A DNA stretch of 64,000 nucleotides from Streptomyces mirabilis (GCF_039503195.1 NZ_JBCJKP010000001.1:1798001-1862000); one strand, 5' to 3'; shown: positions 45,990 through 55,924, numbered from the stretch's first letter. The notes: generated by a model not told the origin, from the letters alone. Made by a program: numbers and translations.

Positions 45990-48422
45990 TCAGTCAGCTC
46001 GCACGCCGCACGTTGGTGCCCTGGGTACCCGCGCGGGAAGGGGCTGCTCAGTCCAGATGGTCTTGCCGGTGCCGGTATATCGCGTCCCCCAGCGCTCGGT
46101 GAGCTGGGCGACCAGCATGAGGCCGCGTCCGCCCTCGTCGAAGATGCGGGCGCGGCGCAGGTGGGGTGAGGTGCTGCTGGCGTCGGAGACCTCGCAGATC
46201 AGCGTCTTTTCCTTGATCAGCCGCAGCTGAATGGGCGCGCCACCGTAGCGGATGGCGTTGGTCACCAGCTCGCTGACCACGAGTTCCGTGACGTAGGTCA
46301 GCTCGTCCAGCTCCCAGGCGTGGAGTTGGGCGGTCGCCCGAGAGCGGGCGCCTGCGACGACCTCCGGATCGTTGGGGAGGTCCCAGACGGCGATGTGCCC
46401 GCTGTCCAGAGCACGTGTACGGGCGATGAGCAGTACGGCGTCGTCGGTGGGCCGCTCGTCGAGCAGCGCCTTGAGCACCTTGTCGCAGGTGGTCTCCAAC
46501 GACGAAGCGGCGGCGTCGGCGAGGGCGCCGCGCAGGGCATGCAGACCGGCGTCGGCATCGCGATGGCGTGCCTCGATCAGGCCGTCGGTGTACAGCGCAA
46601 GGAGACTACCTTCGGGAACTTCGTGGTGGACGCACTCGAGCGGAATCCCGCCCACGCCGAGTGGCGGGCCGGTGGGCAGTTCGAGGAAATCCACTCTGCC
46701 ATCAGGGCGCACCAGTGCGGGCCAAAGGTGACCCGCACTGGCGAGCGAGCACATGCGGGAAATGGGGTCGTAGACCGCGTACAGGCAAGTGGCTCCGAGT
46801 TCTCCCGTCGACGCCTCCGCACCGGAGTCGGGCCCGGAACTTAGCCGGACCACAAGGTCGTCAAGGTGGGTGAGGAGCTCGTCCGGGGCCAGATCGACAT
46901 CGGCGAGGGTACGCACGGCCGTGCGAAGGCGCCCCATGGCGGCCGAGGCGGCGATGCCATGGCCGACCACATCGCCGACCACGAGGGCGACGCGGGCGCC
47001 GGAAAGCGGGATGACGTCGAACCAGTCACCGCCGACGCCGATGTGCGAGTCTGAGGAGAGGTAGCGGCCAGCGACGTCCACGGCTGCCTGCGCGACAGTC
47101 CCCTGTGGCAGAAGGCTGTGCTGGAGAGCCAGTGCCGTCCTGTGCTCGCGGGTGTAACGGCGGGCGTTGTCGATGCAGACCGCGGCGCGCGCCGCCAGCT
47201 CCTCGGCGATCTGCAGGTCGTCGGGTCCGTACGGCGCGGCTGAGGGAGCCAATCGGGTGAAGAGGGCGACGCCGAGGTTGGTACCGCGAGCGCGGAGCGG
47301 CACCGTGATCAGCGACTGCGCGCGATACCGAACCACCCAGGTAGCCCGGTCGGGGTCGTGGGCCAGCCAGCGGGTGATCTCGGGCTCCCCGATCTGGTGC
47401 ACGGTGCCGTGGCCGGTGGCCAGGCACCGGACCGGCGGTGAGAACTCCGGGTAGCGGGCCAGCTCGCCGACTGTGACTGCGGGCTTCACACTGGAGCGGA
47501 TGGCTGTGCGCCGCAGCAGCAGGGGCCCGTCGACGGGGATCAGCGGGGGCTCGTCGCCGCGCAGCACGGTGTCTAGGAGATCGACGGAGACGAAGTCCGC
47601 CAGGGCAGGCACGGCTACGTCGGCCAGCTCCTGGGCGGTCCGGGGCACATCTAGGCTGCTGCCGATACTCCTGCTGGCCTCGTTGAGCAGCGCCAAGCGC
47701 TCGCGGGCCACGTACTGCTCGGAGAAGTCCAGGGCGGCCAGCTGCACGCCGTGCACCAGTCCGAGAGAGTCCTTGAGCGGGGTGAAGTGGACGATCCAGG
47801 CGTGCGCGTGGGGCTCTCCCGGGACTCTGACGTAGTTCTCGATGTGCTCGGGCTCACCGGTCTGCAGCACGCGATCGAGAGATCGCTCGGGAGCCTGGAA
47901 GCCCTGATCTGGCATGTGCTCGGTGATCCGGAGCCCCCGAAGCTCCCGCTCGGAGGCGGCGAGCTGCTTGGTCATGGGCTCGTTGACGCGCAGGAATCGG
48001 CCCTCGGAGTCGTAGATCGCCAGGGAGAACGGGGACTGGTCGAATGACCAGCGGATCAGTGGGTCCGTGTCGCGCTCCGTCTCCTCCCGCACCGGGACGC
48101 CCTCCAGCAGCCAACCGGCTCGCCCGTCACCCGTGGGCAGCGGGCACGCGCGCAACCGGCACTCCACGGCGCTGCCGTCCTGGTTGCGGAGTGCCACCGG
48201 CCCGGTCCAGCCCTCCTGCCGGGCGAATCGCTCACGAGCAGCCGCGGGGAGGGCTGAGGCGAGGAGCTCTGCCGCGGGCAGGCCGACAGCCTCGGCGGCG
48301 GAGAGCCCGAGCAACTGCTCCGCACCGGTGCTCCAACAGGTCAGCACACCGTCCGGAGCCGCCACTGCCAGAGCCCCAGCAGCGGGAAGCAAGTCACCAG
48401 GGCAGCGCTCCGGTGGGTCCAT
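45990..48422 (-). CDS. PAS-PAS-GAF-SpoIIE phosphatase with C-terminal anti-sigma-type ATPase domain
   Basis: 810 residues. Two PAS domains (about 10-110 and 120-245; WSFDQSPFSLAIYDSEGRFLRVN marks the second), a GAF domain (about 250-420), a SpoIIE/PP2C phosphatase domain (about 440-655) with GVGGDWFDVIPL, GDVVGHGIAASAAMG, ALYTDGLIEAR and TDDAVLLIAR as metal-binding motifs, and a HATPase_c domain like RsbW/SpoIIAB (VTELVVSELVTNAIRYGG, DEGGRGLMLVAQLTERWG). Such proteins both dephosphorylate anti-anti-sigma factors and bind them or a sigma factor. No partner gene is next to it. Confidence 0.92.
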   Translation of the reverse strand: MDPPERCPGDLLPAAGALAVAAPDGVLTCWSTGAEQLLGLSAAEAVGLPAAELLASALPAAARERFARQEGWTGPVALRNQDGSAVECRLRACPLPTGDGRAGWLLEGVPVREETERDTDPLIRWSFDQSPFSLAIYDSEGRFLRVNEPMTKQLAASERELRGLRITEHMPDQGFQAPERSLDRVLQTGEPEHIENYVRVPGEPHAHAWIVHFTPLKDSLGLVHGVQLAALDFSEQYVARERLALLNEASRSIGSSLDVPRTAQELADVAVPALADFVSVDLLDTVLRGDEPPLIPVDGPLLLRRTAIRSSVKPAVTVGELARYPEFSPPVRCLATGHGTVHQIGEPEITRWLAHDPDRATWVVRYRAQSLITVPLRARGTNLGVALFTRLAPSAAPYGPDDLQIAEELAARAAVCIDNARRYTREHRTALALQHSLLPQGTVAQAAVDVAGRYLSSDSHIGVGGDWFDVIPLSGARVALVVGDVVGHGIAASAAMGRLRTAVRTLADVDLAPDELLTHLDDLVVRLSSGPDSGAEASTGELGATCLYAVYDPISRMCSLASAGHLWPALVRPDGRVDFLELPTGPPLGVGGIPLECVHHEVPEGSLLALYTDGLIEARHRDADAGLHALRGALADAAASSLETTCDKVLKALLDERPTDDAVLLIARTRALDSGHIAVWDLPNDPEVVAGARSRATAQLHAWELDELTYVTELVVSELVTNAIRYGGAPIQLRLIKEKTLICEVSDASSTSPHLRRARIFDEGGRGLMLVAQLTERWGTRYTGTGKTIWTEQPLPARVPRAPTCGVRAD

Positions 48423-49040
48423 AGTCGATCATCTCGCCTTCGAGTCCCGTGCTGATTCCAGGATCTCTCGGTCCTGGAGCTTGTTCCCGTCAAGCGATCG
48501 CACGCGTGGGACTGCGCTGCCGGACAGCCGGCCGGATGGGTCTCATAGCCTGCGTGTTGTGGCGGCCATGGCAGGACGCACCGCAGGTTGCGGCCGACGG
48601 TGACGGCCAGACCGGCAGCGGCCCACGTGCCCAGGGGTACTCCGGCGCGATGCACTGCACGTCGGCGGGCGCGGGTGAGCTCGGCATCTTGCGGCACGGC
48701 CGTGGGGCCTGCGTGGCTGTCCGCCACGTCTGCACGCTCACCCCTCGACCAGGCCGCCTGAACGATCGACGCGTTGCGCTCGGGAGAGTGTCTGCCCCTT
48801 TGGTGGGACCGATCCACGGTGACGGATGTCTTCGGACGATGCGGCGCCCGCGGCCCCGAAGCGCCGTGGCTACCGCCGTCGCGCTCGCCGAATCGTCCGG
48901 CCAATACTGGGTGATCAACTCTCCCGGCGTCGAATCCGGGCAACGACGAGCTCCTGTTTCGGCAGGAACGGCACCGCATCCAGCCGCTCCAGGCCGTCCC
49001 GCCCGCGGGCGGCGAGTTCCTGGGCCGCATAATCGCTCGC
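48423..49040. other. Intergenic region, 618 bp
   Basis: No credible gene. Open frames exist on both strands but lack a ribosome-binding site and Streptomyces-like codon bias. Just before 49041 the frame of the following gene is open back to about 48910 (GNDELLFRQERHRI), so the next gene may once have been longer or have fused to something. Confidence 0.5.
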
Positions 49041-50062
49041 GTGAGCGACCTGCCCGTTCCCTTGCCGCCCGGATCTGCACCTGCGGGTGCTCCTGCCTGG
49101 CTGTCCCATGATGCCGTCCGATGGGCAAATCCCAGGTTGTCGCGCTGGGCACAGCCTCGGTGGCCGGTACTGACGCTGCTGATGACCGTGATCGCGGCGA
49201 TGATTCTGGAGCCGGAGCAGCGCTGCACGGTGGCGGCCCCTTGCGGGCCGGACTGGGTGGGCATGATCCAGGTGGGACTGGCCGTGGTGCAGCTGTTGTG
49301 GTACGTCCGGCTGCCGGAACTCACGCTCGTGTCGGGACCGGTGCTGGCGGTCATGGTGGCGGTGGAGGAGTTTCCCCTGCCCGATACCGCTTCCGACGCC
49401 GCCAACGCCGCCGTGATCGCGGCACTCGCCTTCGGGTGGGCCGCATCCTGGCAACGGCTCGCTCTTCGGCGACGGCAACGGCGCCTCGCAGAGCAGGCGG
49501 CCGCCGGGGTGCGGCACCCGCTCCCCGGCGGCATGGGCCCGCTGCGGCGGGGGATTGTTCCCATCGTTGCCGGGCTGGTGCTGTGCGCCGTGGCGGGCGT
49601 GGCGGTCGACCAGGGCCTGCGGGGCATTCACGAGGACGAGCAGCGGGCCGCGAAGGCGGTGTCGGTATCGGCCGTCGTCCTCGGCCAGGGCGAGGAAACG
49701 CTGCGCGTGCGCAGCTCGGACGGCTCGAAGCGCACCGTCGACGCCGTCTTCCCCGAGGACTACGACACCGGCAGCGTCGTGACGCTTCTGTCGGACGGTA
49801 CGTCTACACCAGCGGCGGCGTTCTCGAGATACGCCGCGCCGACGGGAAGACCTGGGCACCGTCCCTGGGCTGGCTCTGGATGGAACGCCGCCTTGGCCTG
49901 CGCCCGTCGTACCTGAGAGCCGCGGAGGAGATCTCCGCCATGCACGCCCACCCCGAGCTCCGCCCCACCGAGGAGAGCCCGGCGCGCGCCCACGGCCTCC
50001 CGCTCGGCCCGTTGTTGGCGGTGCTCTACGCCCTGTGGGCGGCCGCTCTCCTCATCCTGTGA
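49041..50062 (+). pseudogene. Membrane protein gene with a frameshift near 49797
   Basis: From the GTG at 49041 a protein with four or so membrane helices is read (RWPVLTLLMTVIAAMIL, LAVVQLLWYVRL, IVPIVAGLVLCAVAGVAV). After VVTLLSDG, near 49797, this frame becomes unlike protein, while another frame continues with RYVYTSGGVLEIRRADG to a last membrane helix (LPLGPLLAVLYALWAAALLIL) and a stop at 50062. Third-position GC is high on both sides of the switch, showing that both parts were coding. The change equals one deleted base. The family is an unnamed Streptomyces membrane protein. A sequencing error cannot be excluded. Confidence 0.7.
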
Positions 50063-51101
50063 CCGCGGCTGTCAGCCCGGACTATGCCGGATTCGTGGTT
50101 GGAGTCGACCACCACAGCCGCCGGCTACGTCCCCCCGTATCCATGCGCACATGATCGCGGGGAGTCGCGGAAGCCGGTGCACCTATCCGGTCGCACGAGA
50201 GAGTTGGCTACCCGTACAGCAAGGTTGATTCGTACGGGCGCGGAGCTGTGTGGGGCCCGCCACCGGGTGCTGATCTCCACCGGGGTACGGGCCCGGCCGT
50301 GGTTCGTCGAGTCCGAGGCGGCCCTGGCATGTGGCAGATCGCGGTGGTGATCGAGTGCTCGACGGCGACCAGGGCAACCCCCGGTGAACAACTCCCTGTG
50401 TGGATCTGAGGGCAGCCGGGGACCGCCGGCGAGTCCAGCGTTGATCGATTAGATGGCCGCAGGTACGGGCGGGGGCCAGGGAGAGGCCGTGTTTGCGTGC
50501 GGTCGCCACGGCACGGGGGTGGACGCGCTGCGCGGGCTCGGTTCCTGCCGAGGCTGCGCCGTCGGTCTCCTTCGGAGCGGGATCGCTCGATCAGGCCGAC
50601 CTGTTCGAGCAGGGACATGAAGGCGGCGGTGTCTAGGCTCCGGAAGGGTTAGTTCCGCAGCACGAGGAACGGGATGTCCAGGGCCGCGGAGATGAGCGTG
50701 AGGGTGGGGCGCGAGCAGCCCGCGGGAGAACGAGCGCGCCGCCCGCCGCGGCGGCGTAGGGCTGGGCGGTGTGGCTGAGAGCGCTCGCAAGGGCGGCGGT
50801 GTCGCCGGGGACGGCCGCAGCCATCCCGTCGAGGGCGGAGCTGTCGCTCGAGCGCCACGAAATCCGCTTCACCCGGGGCGTGTCAACCCATGATCGCGCC
50901 ACCGTTCCGTCATGGACATCTCAGGAACAACACATGAGTTGACCAGGAACAGCAAAGGACAGTCACAGTTTCAACGATCTTCTTGTTGGCATGTTCCAGC
51001 CACTCATAGGTTCTGCGCCGTAGTGACGCGCATCACGCGTCTCGGCCATCCAGCGCACCCGCATGTCTCCCCCGGTTCACCCACCTCTCGGAGGAAGTAC
51101 G
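50063..51101. other. Intergenic region of decayed sequence, about 1 kb
   Basis: No intact gene. It contains an IS110 transposase scrap (50329-50377) and other short protein-like stretches on the minus strand (around 50600-50640 and 50650-50900) in shifting frames, consistent with eroded genes I cannot name. The last ~150 bp, with GGAGG at 51090, should hold the promoter and leader of the S53 peptidase. Confidence 0.5.
50329..50377 (-). pseudogene. IS110 transposase fragment
   Basis: The minus strand encodes ALVAVEHSITTAICHM, matching ALVAVEHSIITALWHM of the intact IS110 transposase at 17393, and the DNA agrees at roughly nine bases in ten over 49 bp. The surrounding sequence does not continue the match, so this is a small remnant of a related element. 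Confidence 0.75.
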
Positions 51102-52322
51102 TTGCGCAGAACCGTTTCTCTCACCGCCGTGGCCTCCTTGGCCACGGCTGCTCTGGCCCTGGCAGCCCCGGCCGGCCAGGCGGCGCCCTCGGCCTCACCG
51201 TCGTCGAACGGCGTCACCGTCGCCCACTCCTGTGCGACCCCGACGCAGAAGAACGTGATGGCGTGCAAGGCGCTGCACGTCACCGCGGGCACCCCCAAGT
51301 CCGCGCACGCCGAGAGCGACCTGACGGCAGCCGCCGCCCCATCGGGCTACGGCCCCGCCTCGCTGCAGGCCGCGTACAACCTGCCTTCCTCCAGCAGCGG
51401 TTCGGGCCAGACCGTGGCCATCGTCGACGCGTACGACGACCCGAACGCCGAGGCCGACCTGGCCGTCTACCGCTCACAGTACGGCCTGTCCGCCTGCACC
51501 ACCGCCAACGGCTGCTTCAAGAAGGTCAACCAGACCGGCGGCACCAGCTATCCGCGCGGTGACTCCGGCTGGGCCGAGGAGATATCCCTCGACCTCGACA
51601 TGGTCAGCGCGGCCTGCCCGAACTGCAAGATCCTTCTGGTGGAGGCCAGTTCGGCGACCATGACGAACCTCGGCACGGCCGTGAACACCGCTGTCGGCCT
51701 GGGCGCCAAGTACGTCTCCAACAGCTACGGCGGCAGCGAGTCCTCCAGCGACTCCACCTACGACTCGTCGTACTTCAATCACCCCGGCGTCGCCATCACC
51801 GTCAGCTCCGGCGACAACGGCTACGGCGCCGAGTACCCGGCCGCGTCCAAGTACGTGACGGCCGTGGGCGGTACGTCCCTGAAGACCTCGTCCACCACAC
51901 GCGGCTGGACCGACACGGTGTGGAGCGGGGCGGGCTCCGGCTGCTCCTCGTACGACGCCAAGCCCACCTGGCAGACCGACAGCGGCTGCGCCAAGCGGAC
52001 CGTCGCGGACGTCTCCGCGGTCGCCGACCCGAACACCGGCGTCGCGGTCTACGACAGCTACCGGCAGGCCACCGGCTGGATGGTCTTCGGCGGCACCAGC
52101 GCCTCGGCCCCGCTGATCGCGGCGACCTACGCGCTGGCGGGCGCCCCGTCCTCCGGCTCGTACCCGGCGTCGTTCCCCTACGCCCACACCTCGGCACTGT
52201 ACGACGTGACCAGCGGCTCGAACGGCAGCTGCTCCGGCTCGTACCTGTGCACCGGCACCACCGGGTACGACGGCCCGACCGGCCTCGGTGTCCCGAACGG
52301 CACGGCGGCCTTCACGGGCTGA
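51102..52322 (+). CDS. Secreted S53-family peptidase (sedolisin-like)
   Basis: About 406 residues from the TTG at 51102, seven bases after GGAGG; an in-frame ATG at 51063 is less well placed. A Sec signal peptide (VASLATAALALAAPAGQAAP) leads to a short propeptide and a serine-carboxyl peptidase domain: VAIVDAYDDPNAEADLAVYR, GWAEEISLDLDMVSAACP with the catalytic Glu and Asp, VSSGDNGYGAEYPA with the oxyanion Asp, and GGTSASAPLIAA with the catalytic Ser. The propeptide is much shorter than the ~200 residues of classical sedolisins. It is probably an extracellular protease active at low pH. Confidence 0.92.
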   Translation: MRRTVSLTAVASLATAALALAAPAGQAAPSASPSSNGVTVAHSCATPTQKNVMACKALHVTAGTPKSAHAESDLTAAAAPSGYGPASLQAAYNLPSSSSGSGQTVAIVDAYDDPNAEADLAVYRSQYGLSACTTANGCFKKVNQTGGTSYPRGDSGWAEEISLDLDMVSAACPNCKILLVEASSATMTNLGTAVNTAVGLGAKYVSNSYGGSESSSDSTYDSSYFNHPGVAITVSSGDNGYGAEYPAASKYVTAVGGTSLKTSSTTRGWTDTVWSGAGSGCSSYDAKPTWQTDSGCAKRTVADVSAVADPNTGVAVYDSYRQATGWMVFGGTSASAPLIAATYALAGAPSSGSYPASFPYAHTSALYDVTSGSNGSCSGSYLCTGTTGYDGPTGLGVPNGTAAFTG

Positions 52323-52328
52323 ACGGCG

Positions 52329-52741
52329 CTATGAGGTAAGCCTGTCGCATGTAAGCACCGCGCGGAGGACGGCGGCCGCCTTGTTGCGGCACTCGTTGTC
52401 CTCCGCGACCGGGTCGGAGTCGGCGACAATGCCGACTCCGGCCTGGACGTACGCCGTGCCGCCCCGCAACAGCGCCGTACGGATGGCGGTGTCGGAGTCG
52501 CCGGCGAAGTCGAGACAGCCAGCGCAGCCGCTGTACAACCTCCGCCTGGACGGCTCGAGTTCGTCGATGATCTGCATCGCACGCGGCTTGGGCGCGCCGG
52601 AGAGCGTGCCGACCGGGAAGCAGGCCCTGAGCGCACGTCGAAGGCGGTACGACCCGCCGCGACCCGGCCGGTCACGGTGGACACAATGTGCATCACTTGT
52701 GAGTGGCGCTCGATGGACATGAAGTGCAGGTGGTCCTCAGT
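52329..52741 (-). pseudogene. Truncated and frameshifted 3' end of anthranilate synthase component I
   Basis: The minus strand reads [20 protein letters not shown] and [15 protein letters not shown] in one frame and [20 protein letters not shown] plus DELEPSRRR to a stop at 52329 in another. This is the chorismate-binding end of TrpE-type enzymes, with the [10 protein letters not shown] motif. All the N-terminal three quarters are missing, and the fragment abuts the phosphatase gene at 52737. It is a remnant of recombination, not a functional gene. Confidence 0.85.
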
Positions 52742-54497
52742 GCGCTGCGAGAGCGTTGAGGCGGGCCAGCAGAAGGGCGATGTCGTCGCTGTGGCGCGGT
52801 GTCCGCCGTACCCCGGCGAGGAGTTCGTCTGCCAGGACCTCGAGGTCGGCCGTCGTGGCTCTTTCCAGCCCTGCCAGGAATGCTTCGATGCCCGCGTCGA
52901 TGTCTCCCTCTGCCGCTTCCAGAAGACCGTCGGTCGTGACCGCCAGCACGCTGCCAGGGCGGATTGGTGTCAGCTTGGTCGCGTACCGGGCCTGCGGGTC
53001 GACACCCAGCGGAAGGCCGCTGGTGATGTCGAGGAGGCGCGGTGGCTCACCTGGAGCGACCAGGGCAGGTGCCGGATGGCCCGCTGTGCAGGCTTCGACC
53101 GTCCCCTCGGCGGGGTCGATCACCAGATAGCAGCAGGTGGCGAACATGGCCCGGTCCGGATCGGTGTCGAATTCGACGAGCAGCCGGTTGGTCCGTGTCA
53201 GCACGGCAGCCGGACCATGCCCCTCGCATGCATAGGCGCGCACAGCCGTGCGCAACTTGCCCATCAGGGAGGCGGCCGGCACGCTGTGGCCCTGGACATC
53301 TCCGATTACCAGTGCAACCGCGCCGCCGGGAAGGCAGATGGCGTCGTACCAGTCGCCGCCGATCCACATGCCCGAGGTGGCCGCCTGGTAGCGTGCGGCA
53401 ATCGTCAAACCGGGCGCCGACAGCGGGCCGGGAGGCAGCATTCCACGCTGCAGTTCCGTGGCCAGAGCTTGCTGTGCCTCGTACATCCTCGCCCGCTCCA
53501 GGGACTGGGCGAGCAGTCCGGTGACGGCAACCAGCAAGGCCCGCTCCTCGGGACCGAACTCCTGGAGCGAGGCGAACCCCATCAGGCAGACCCCGGTCGG
53601 CCCTCGAGAATCTGCCATGGGAATCGCCGCCCACGCGCGGCGGCGAGAACTTTCGGCCGCCTGTGCCAGCTGCGGGTAGGCGGCGGCCAGTTCGGTGACG
53701 GAAGCGACGAACACCGGAGCCTGGCGTGCCAGGGCATCCTGCAGCAGGGAGCGCACGCCGGGACGCAGATCGCAGACGGCGGCCAGCTCCTCGTCGTGAT
53801 CGCCGTAGGAGGCCACGGCGGACAGCCCACCGGGCAACGACGCCACCACGGCAAACCCATCCGCGCCGAAGTCCTGCAGTCCTGCCTGCGTGGCGGCCAC
53901 GATGTCCTTGACCGTCACGGCCGCCGCCAGCGCGGCGGTGAGCTGTTGCATCCGGCGATTGCGGGCCGCCCCTTCGTAGAAGCCTCGCCTCTCGGCTTCC
54001 TGACGCTCATGCGCGGCCGTGGTGTCCATCACCACCCCGACCATTGTCGTAGGCACTCCGGCCGAGTCGGCCAGCACCCGCCCGCGGGCCTCCAGCGAAC
54101 GCCAGACGCCTTCACCCGCCGCGACCCGGTAGGCGATCTGGTAGTCGCCACCGGATTCCAGCATCGATTGCAGCGCGACGACGAACTCGGGCAGGTCGGA
54201 CTCCGGGATCCTCGACAGGAAGCTGTCGAGATGAGGCGGGCCGTCCTCGGGCAGGCCGTGGAGGGAGAAGGTGAGAGGATCACAGTTGATCTCTCCCGTG
54301 GCGACGTCCCAGCAGAAGAACCCCGCCTGCACGGGGCCGGCGCTCGGCTGGAACGGAGAGTTGGACGACTCCTCCGTGCCCGGATCCTTGGCGCCCGGCT
54401 CGCCCGTCCGCCGGGCGTGGGAGAGCAGCGCGGGAGTGGCGCTCCCTGCGATGCTCTCGCCGCCGTTCGGCCAGGACAGGGATCGGACATGTGTCAC
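52737..54497 (-). CDS. PAS-GAF-SpoIIE (PP2C) phosphatase
   Basis: 586 residues: a PAS domain (about 55-170; GFFCWDVATGEINCDP), a GAF domain (about 190-340; CLMGFASLQEFGPEERALLVAVTGLLAQS) and a SpoIIE/PP2C domain (about 360-580) with MWIGGDWYDAICLPGG, GDVQGHSVPAASLMGKL, VTTDGLLEA and SDDIALLLARL. The order resembles the 810-residue protein at 45990, but it lacks the C-terminal ATPase domain. It would dephosphorylate a STAS-domain anti-anti-sigma factor encoded elsewhere. A trpE remnant follows directly at its 3' end. Confidence 0.92.
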   Translation of the reverse strand: MTHVRSLSWPNGGESIAGSATPALLSHARRTGEPGAKDPGTEESSNSPFQPSAGPVQAGFFCWDVATGEINCDPLTFSLHGLPEDGPPHLDSFLSRIPESDLPEFVVALQSMLESGGDYQIAYRVAAGEGVWRSLEARGRVLADSAGVPTTMVGVVMDTTAAHERQEAERRGFYEGAARNRRMQQLTAALAAAVTVKDIVAATQAGLQDFGADGFAVVASLPGGLSAVASYGDHDEELAAVCDLRPGVRSLLQDALARQAPVFVASVTELAAAYPQLAQAAESSRRRAWAAIPMADSRGPTGVCLMGFASLQEFGPEERALLVAVTGLLAQSLERARMYEAQQALATELQRGMLPPGPLSAPGLTIAARYQAATSGMWIGGDWYDAICLPGGAVALVIGDVQGHSVPAASLMGKLRTAVRAYACEGHGPAAVLTRTNRLLVEFDTDPDRAMFATCCYLVIDPAEGTVEACTAGHPAPALVAPGEPPRLLDITSGLPLGVDPQARYATKLTPIRPGSVLAVTTDGLLEAAEGDIDAGIEAFLAGLERATTADLEVLADELLAGVRRTPRHSDDIALLLARLNALAAH

Positions 54498-54873
54498 TGG
54501 TCACTCCCTGCTGTGCGCAAGGACGCCTCCTGGAGAGTGATTTGACGAGGCGTTCAGCGTAGAGCCCCGGCAGGCCGTCTCGCGGAGGAGCGATCACAGG
54601 GACACCTGAAGGAGTGAGCGGGTCGCAGAAATTGACCCTCTCGCCAGGCATGTTCCGCGCACGCGGCGTTCGACTGCGGCAGGAAGCCTCGTCCTTGGTC
54701 TTTCGTGAGCGCCGAAGTGCCGGACTCCGGTCGATTGCACAGAGGTTGCGCTCCCGCTCTGGACCTACCGCCATCTCGCGCTCTGATAATCGCATCGGAC
54801 ACCCGCTAGCCTGATGCGGGCTTGAGGTTCGCCGAGATCATTCGCGTAAGGTCACCCGGACGAGGAGAGCGTC
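54498..54873. other. Divergent intergenic region upstream of the terpene synthase gene
   Basis: No gene is seen in these 376 bp. GATAAT at 54785-54790 could be a -10 element for the terpene synthase gene, and CGCATC/GATGCG (54791-54796, 54813-54818) form a small inverted repeat just after it that could be an operator. Both are suggestive only. Confidence 0.4.
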
Positions 54874-55902
54874 ATGCAGGAATACTCGTTCGAACTCCCC
54901 TTCCCTTCTCGAGTCAGTCATGCCATGGAATCGGCAGCGCTTCACCACTTCCGCTGGGTCCAGGAGCATGGACTGCTGAGCCAGGAGTCCCTCCCCGAGT
55001 ACCGCCGATGGAACGTGCCGGAGGTAGCCGCCCGCTTCTGGCCACATGCGGGCGGAGCGGACCTGGAGTTGGGGGTCGATATAGCAGGCTGGTTCATCCT
55101 GTTCGATGACCAGTTCGATGGGCCGCTCGGAGTGGAGCCGCACAGAGTCGCACGGATCGTCCAAGAACTCATCGATGTCGTGTACGCGCGTCCCGGCGCG
55201 GTACCCGCGGTTCCGAACAAGAGTCTCACCCCCGCGGCAAGCGGGCTCATCTCACTCTGGTCGCGTCAGGTCCGGGGAATGTCCGCCGCGTGGCAGCAGC
55301 GGTCGACCCGCAACTGGATCGACTTTCTCAACGCCTACACCAGCGAGAGCATCAACCGTCGAAGCGGCATCATTCCCGACGTCAGCACATATCTCAGTCT
55401 GCGCCACAAGGCAGGACTGGAGAATGTGCTGATCGACTACGCCGAACGCATCGGCCATTACGAAGTGCCTGATGCCCTGTTTGCCCTGCAGGAGATCCAG
55501 GAAATGCACAATGCGACGGTCCAGGTCGTCAATATTGTTCAGGACGTGTTCTCGGTTGCCAAGGAGGAAGCCAGAGGAGACTGTCACAACCTGGTTCTCG
55601 TACTCCAGCACCACCGGAACTATTCACGTGGGGAGGCCCTTGCGGAGGCCCGGTCGATAGTCCGCGGCCACACCGATGAATTCCTTCGCCTGAAGGCACG
55701 GCTCCCGGCACTTTTCGATGCCGCGGCCCTTCCCCCGCACGACCGGGGCATCGCCTATGTCTTCGTCGATGACCTCCAGGCCCAGATGAAGGGCTGTCAC
55801 GACTGGTGCCGCAGCTCCAGCCGCTACTCCCGGGTGATCCGCGCTCGACCTGACGAGCCCACCTACCTCGAGGAAATGCGCCTGGAAGGACTCGGCCGCT
55901 GA
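54874..55902 (+). CDS. Class I terpene synthase with altered NSE motif
   Basis: 342 residues, ATG at 54874 with GGAGAG upstream. Class I terpene cyclases bind Mg2+-diphosphate with an Asp-rich motif and an NSE triad. The first is present as FDDQFD (D78, D79, D82). The second reads QDVFSVAKE (223-231): Ser227 and Glu231 are in place, but the usual Asn is Gln. The Arg-Tyr pair that senses diphosphate is visible as SSRYSRV near the end. Length and N-terminus (FELPFPSRVS) match bacterial sesquiterpene or related cyclases. No prenyl transferase or P450 is adjacent, so the product is not predictable. Confidence 0.88.
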   Translation: MQEYSFELPFPSRVSHAMESAALHHFRWVQEHGLLSQESLPEYRRWNVPEVAARFWPHAGGADLELGVDIAGWFILFDDQFDGPLGVEPHRVARIVQELIDVVYARPGAVPAVPNKSLTPAASGLISLWSRQVRGMSAAWQQRSTRNWIDFLNAYTSESINRRSGIIPDVSTYLSLRHKAGLENVLIDYAERIGHYEVPDALFALQEIQEMHNATVQVVNIVQDVFSVAKEEARGDCHNLVLVLQHHRNYSRGEALAEARSIVRGHTDEFLRLKARLPALFDAAALPPHDRGIAYVFVDDLQAQMKGCHDWCRSSSRYSRVIRARPDEPTYLEEMRLEGLGR

Positions 55903-55924
55903 GCACGGCAGCGGTGAGGTGCGG

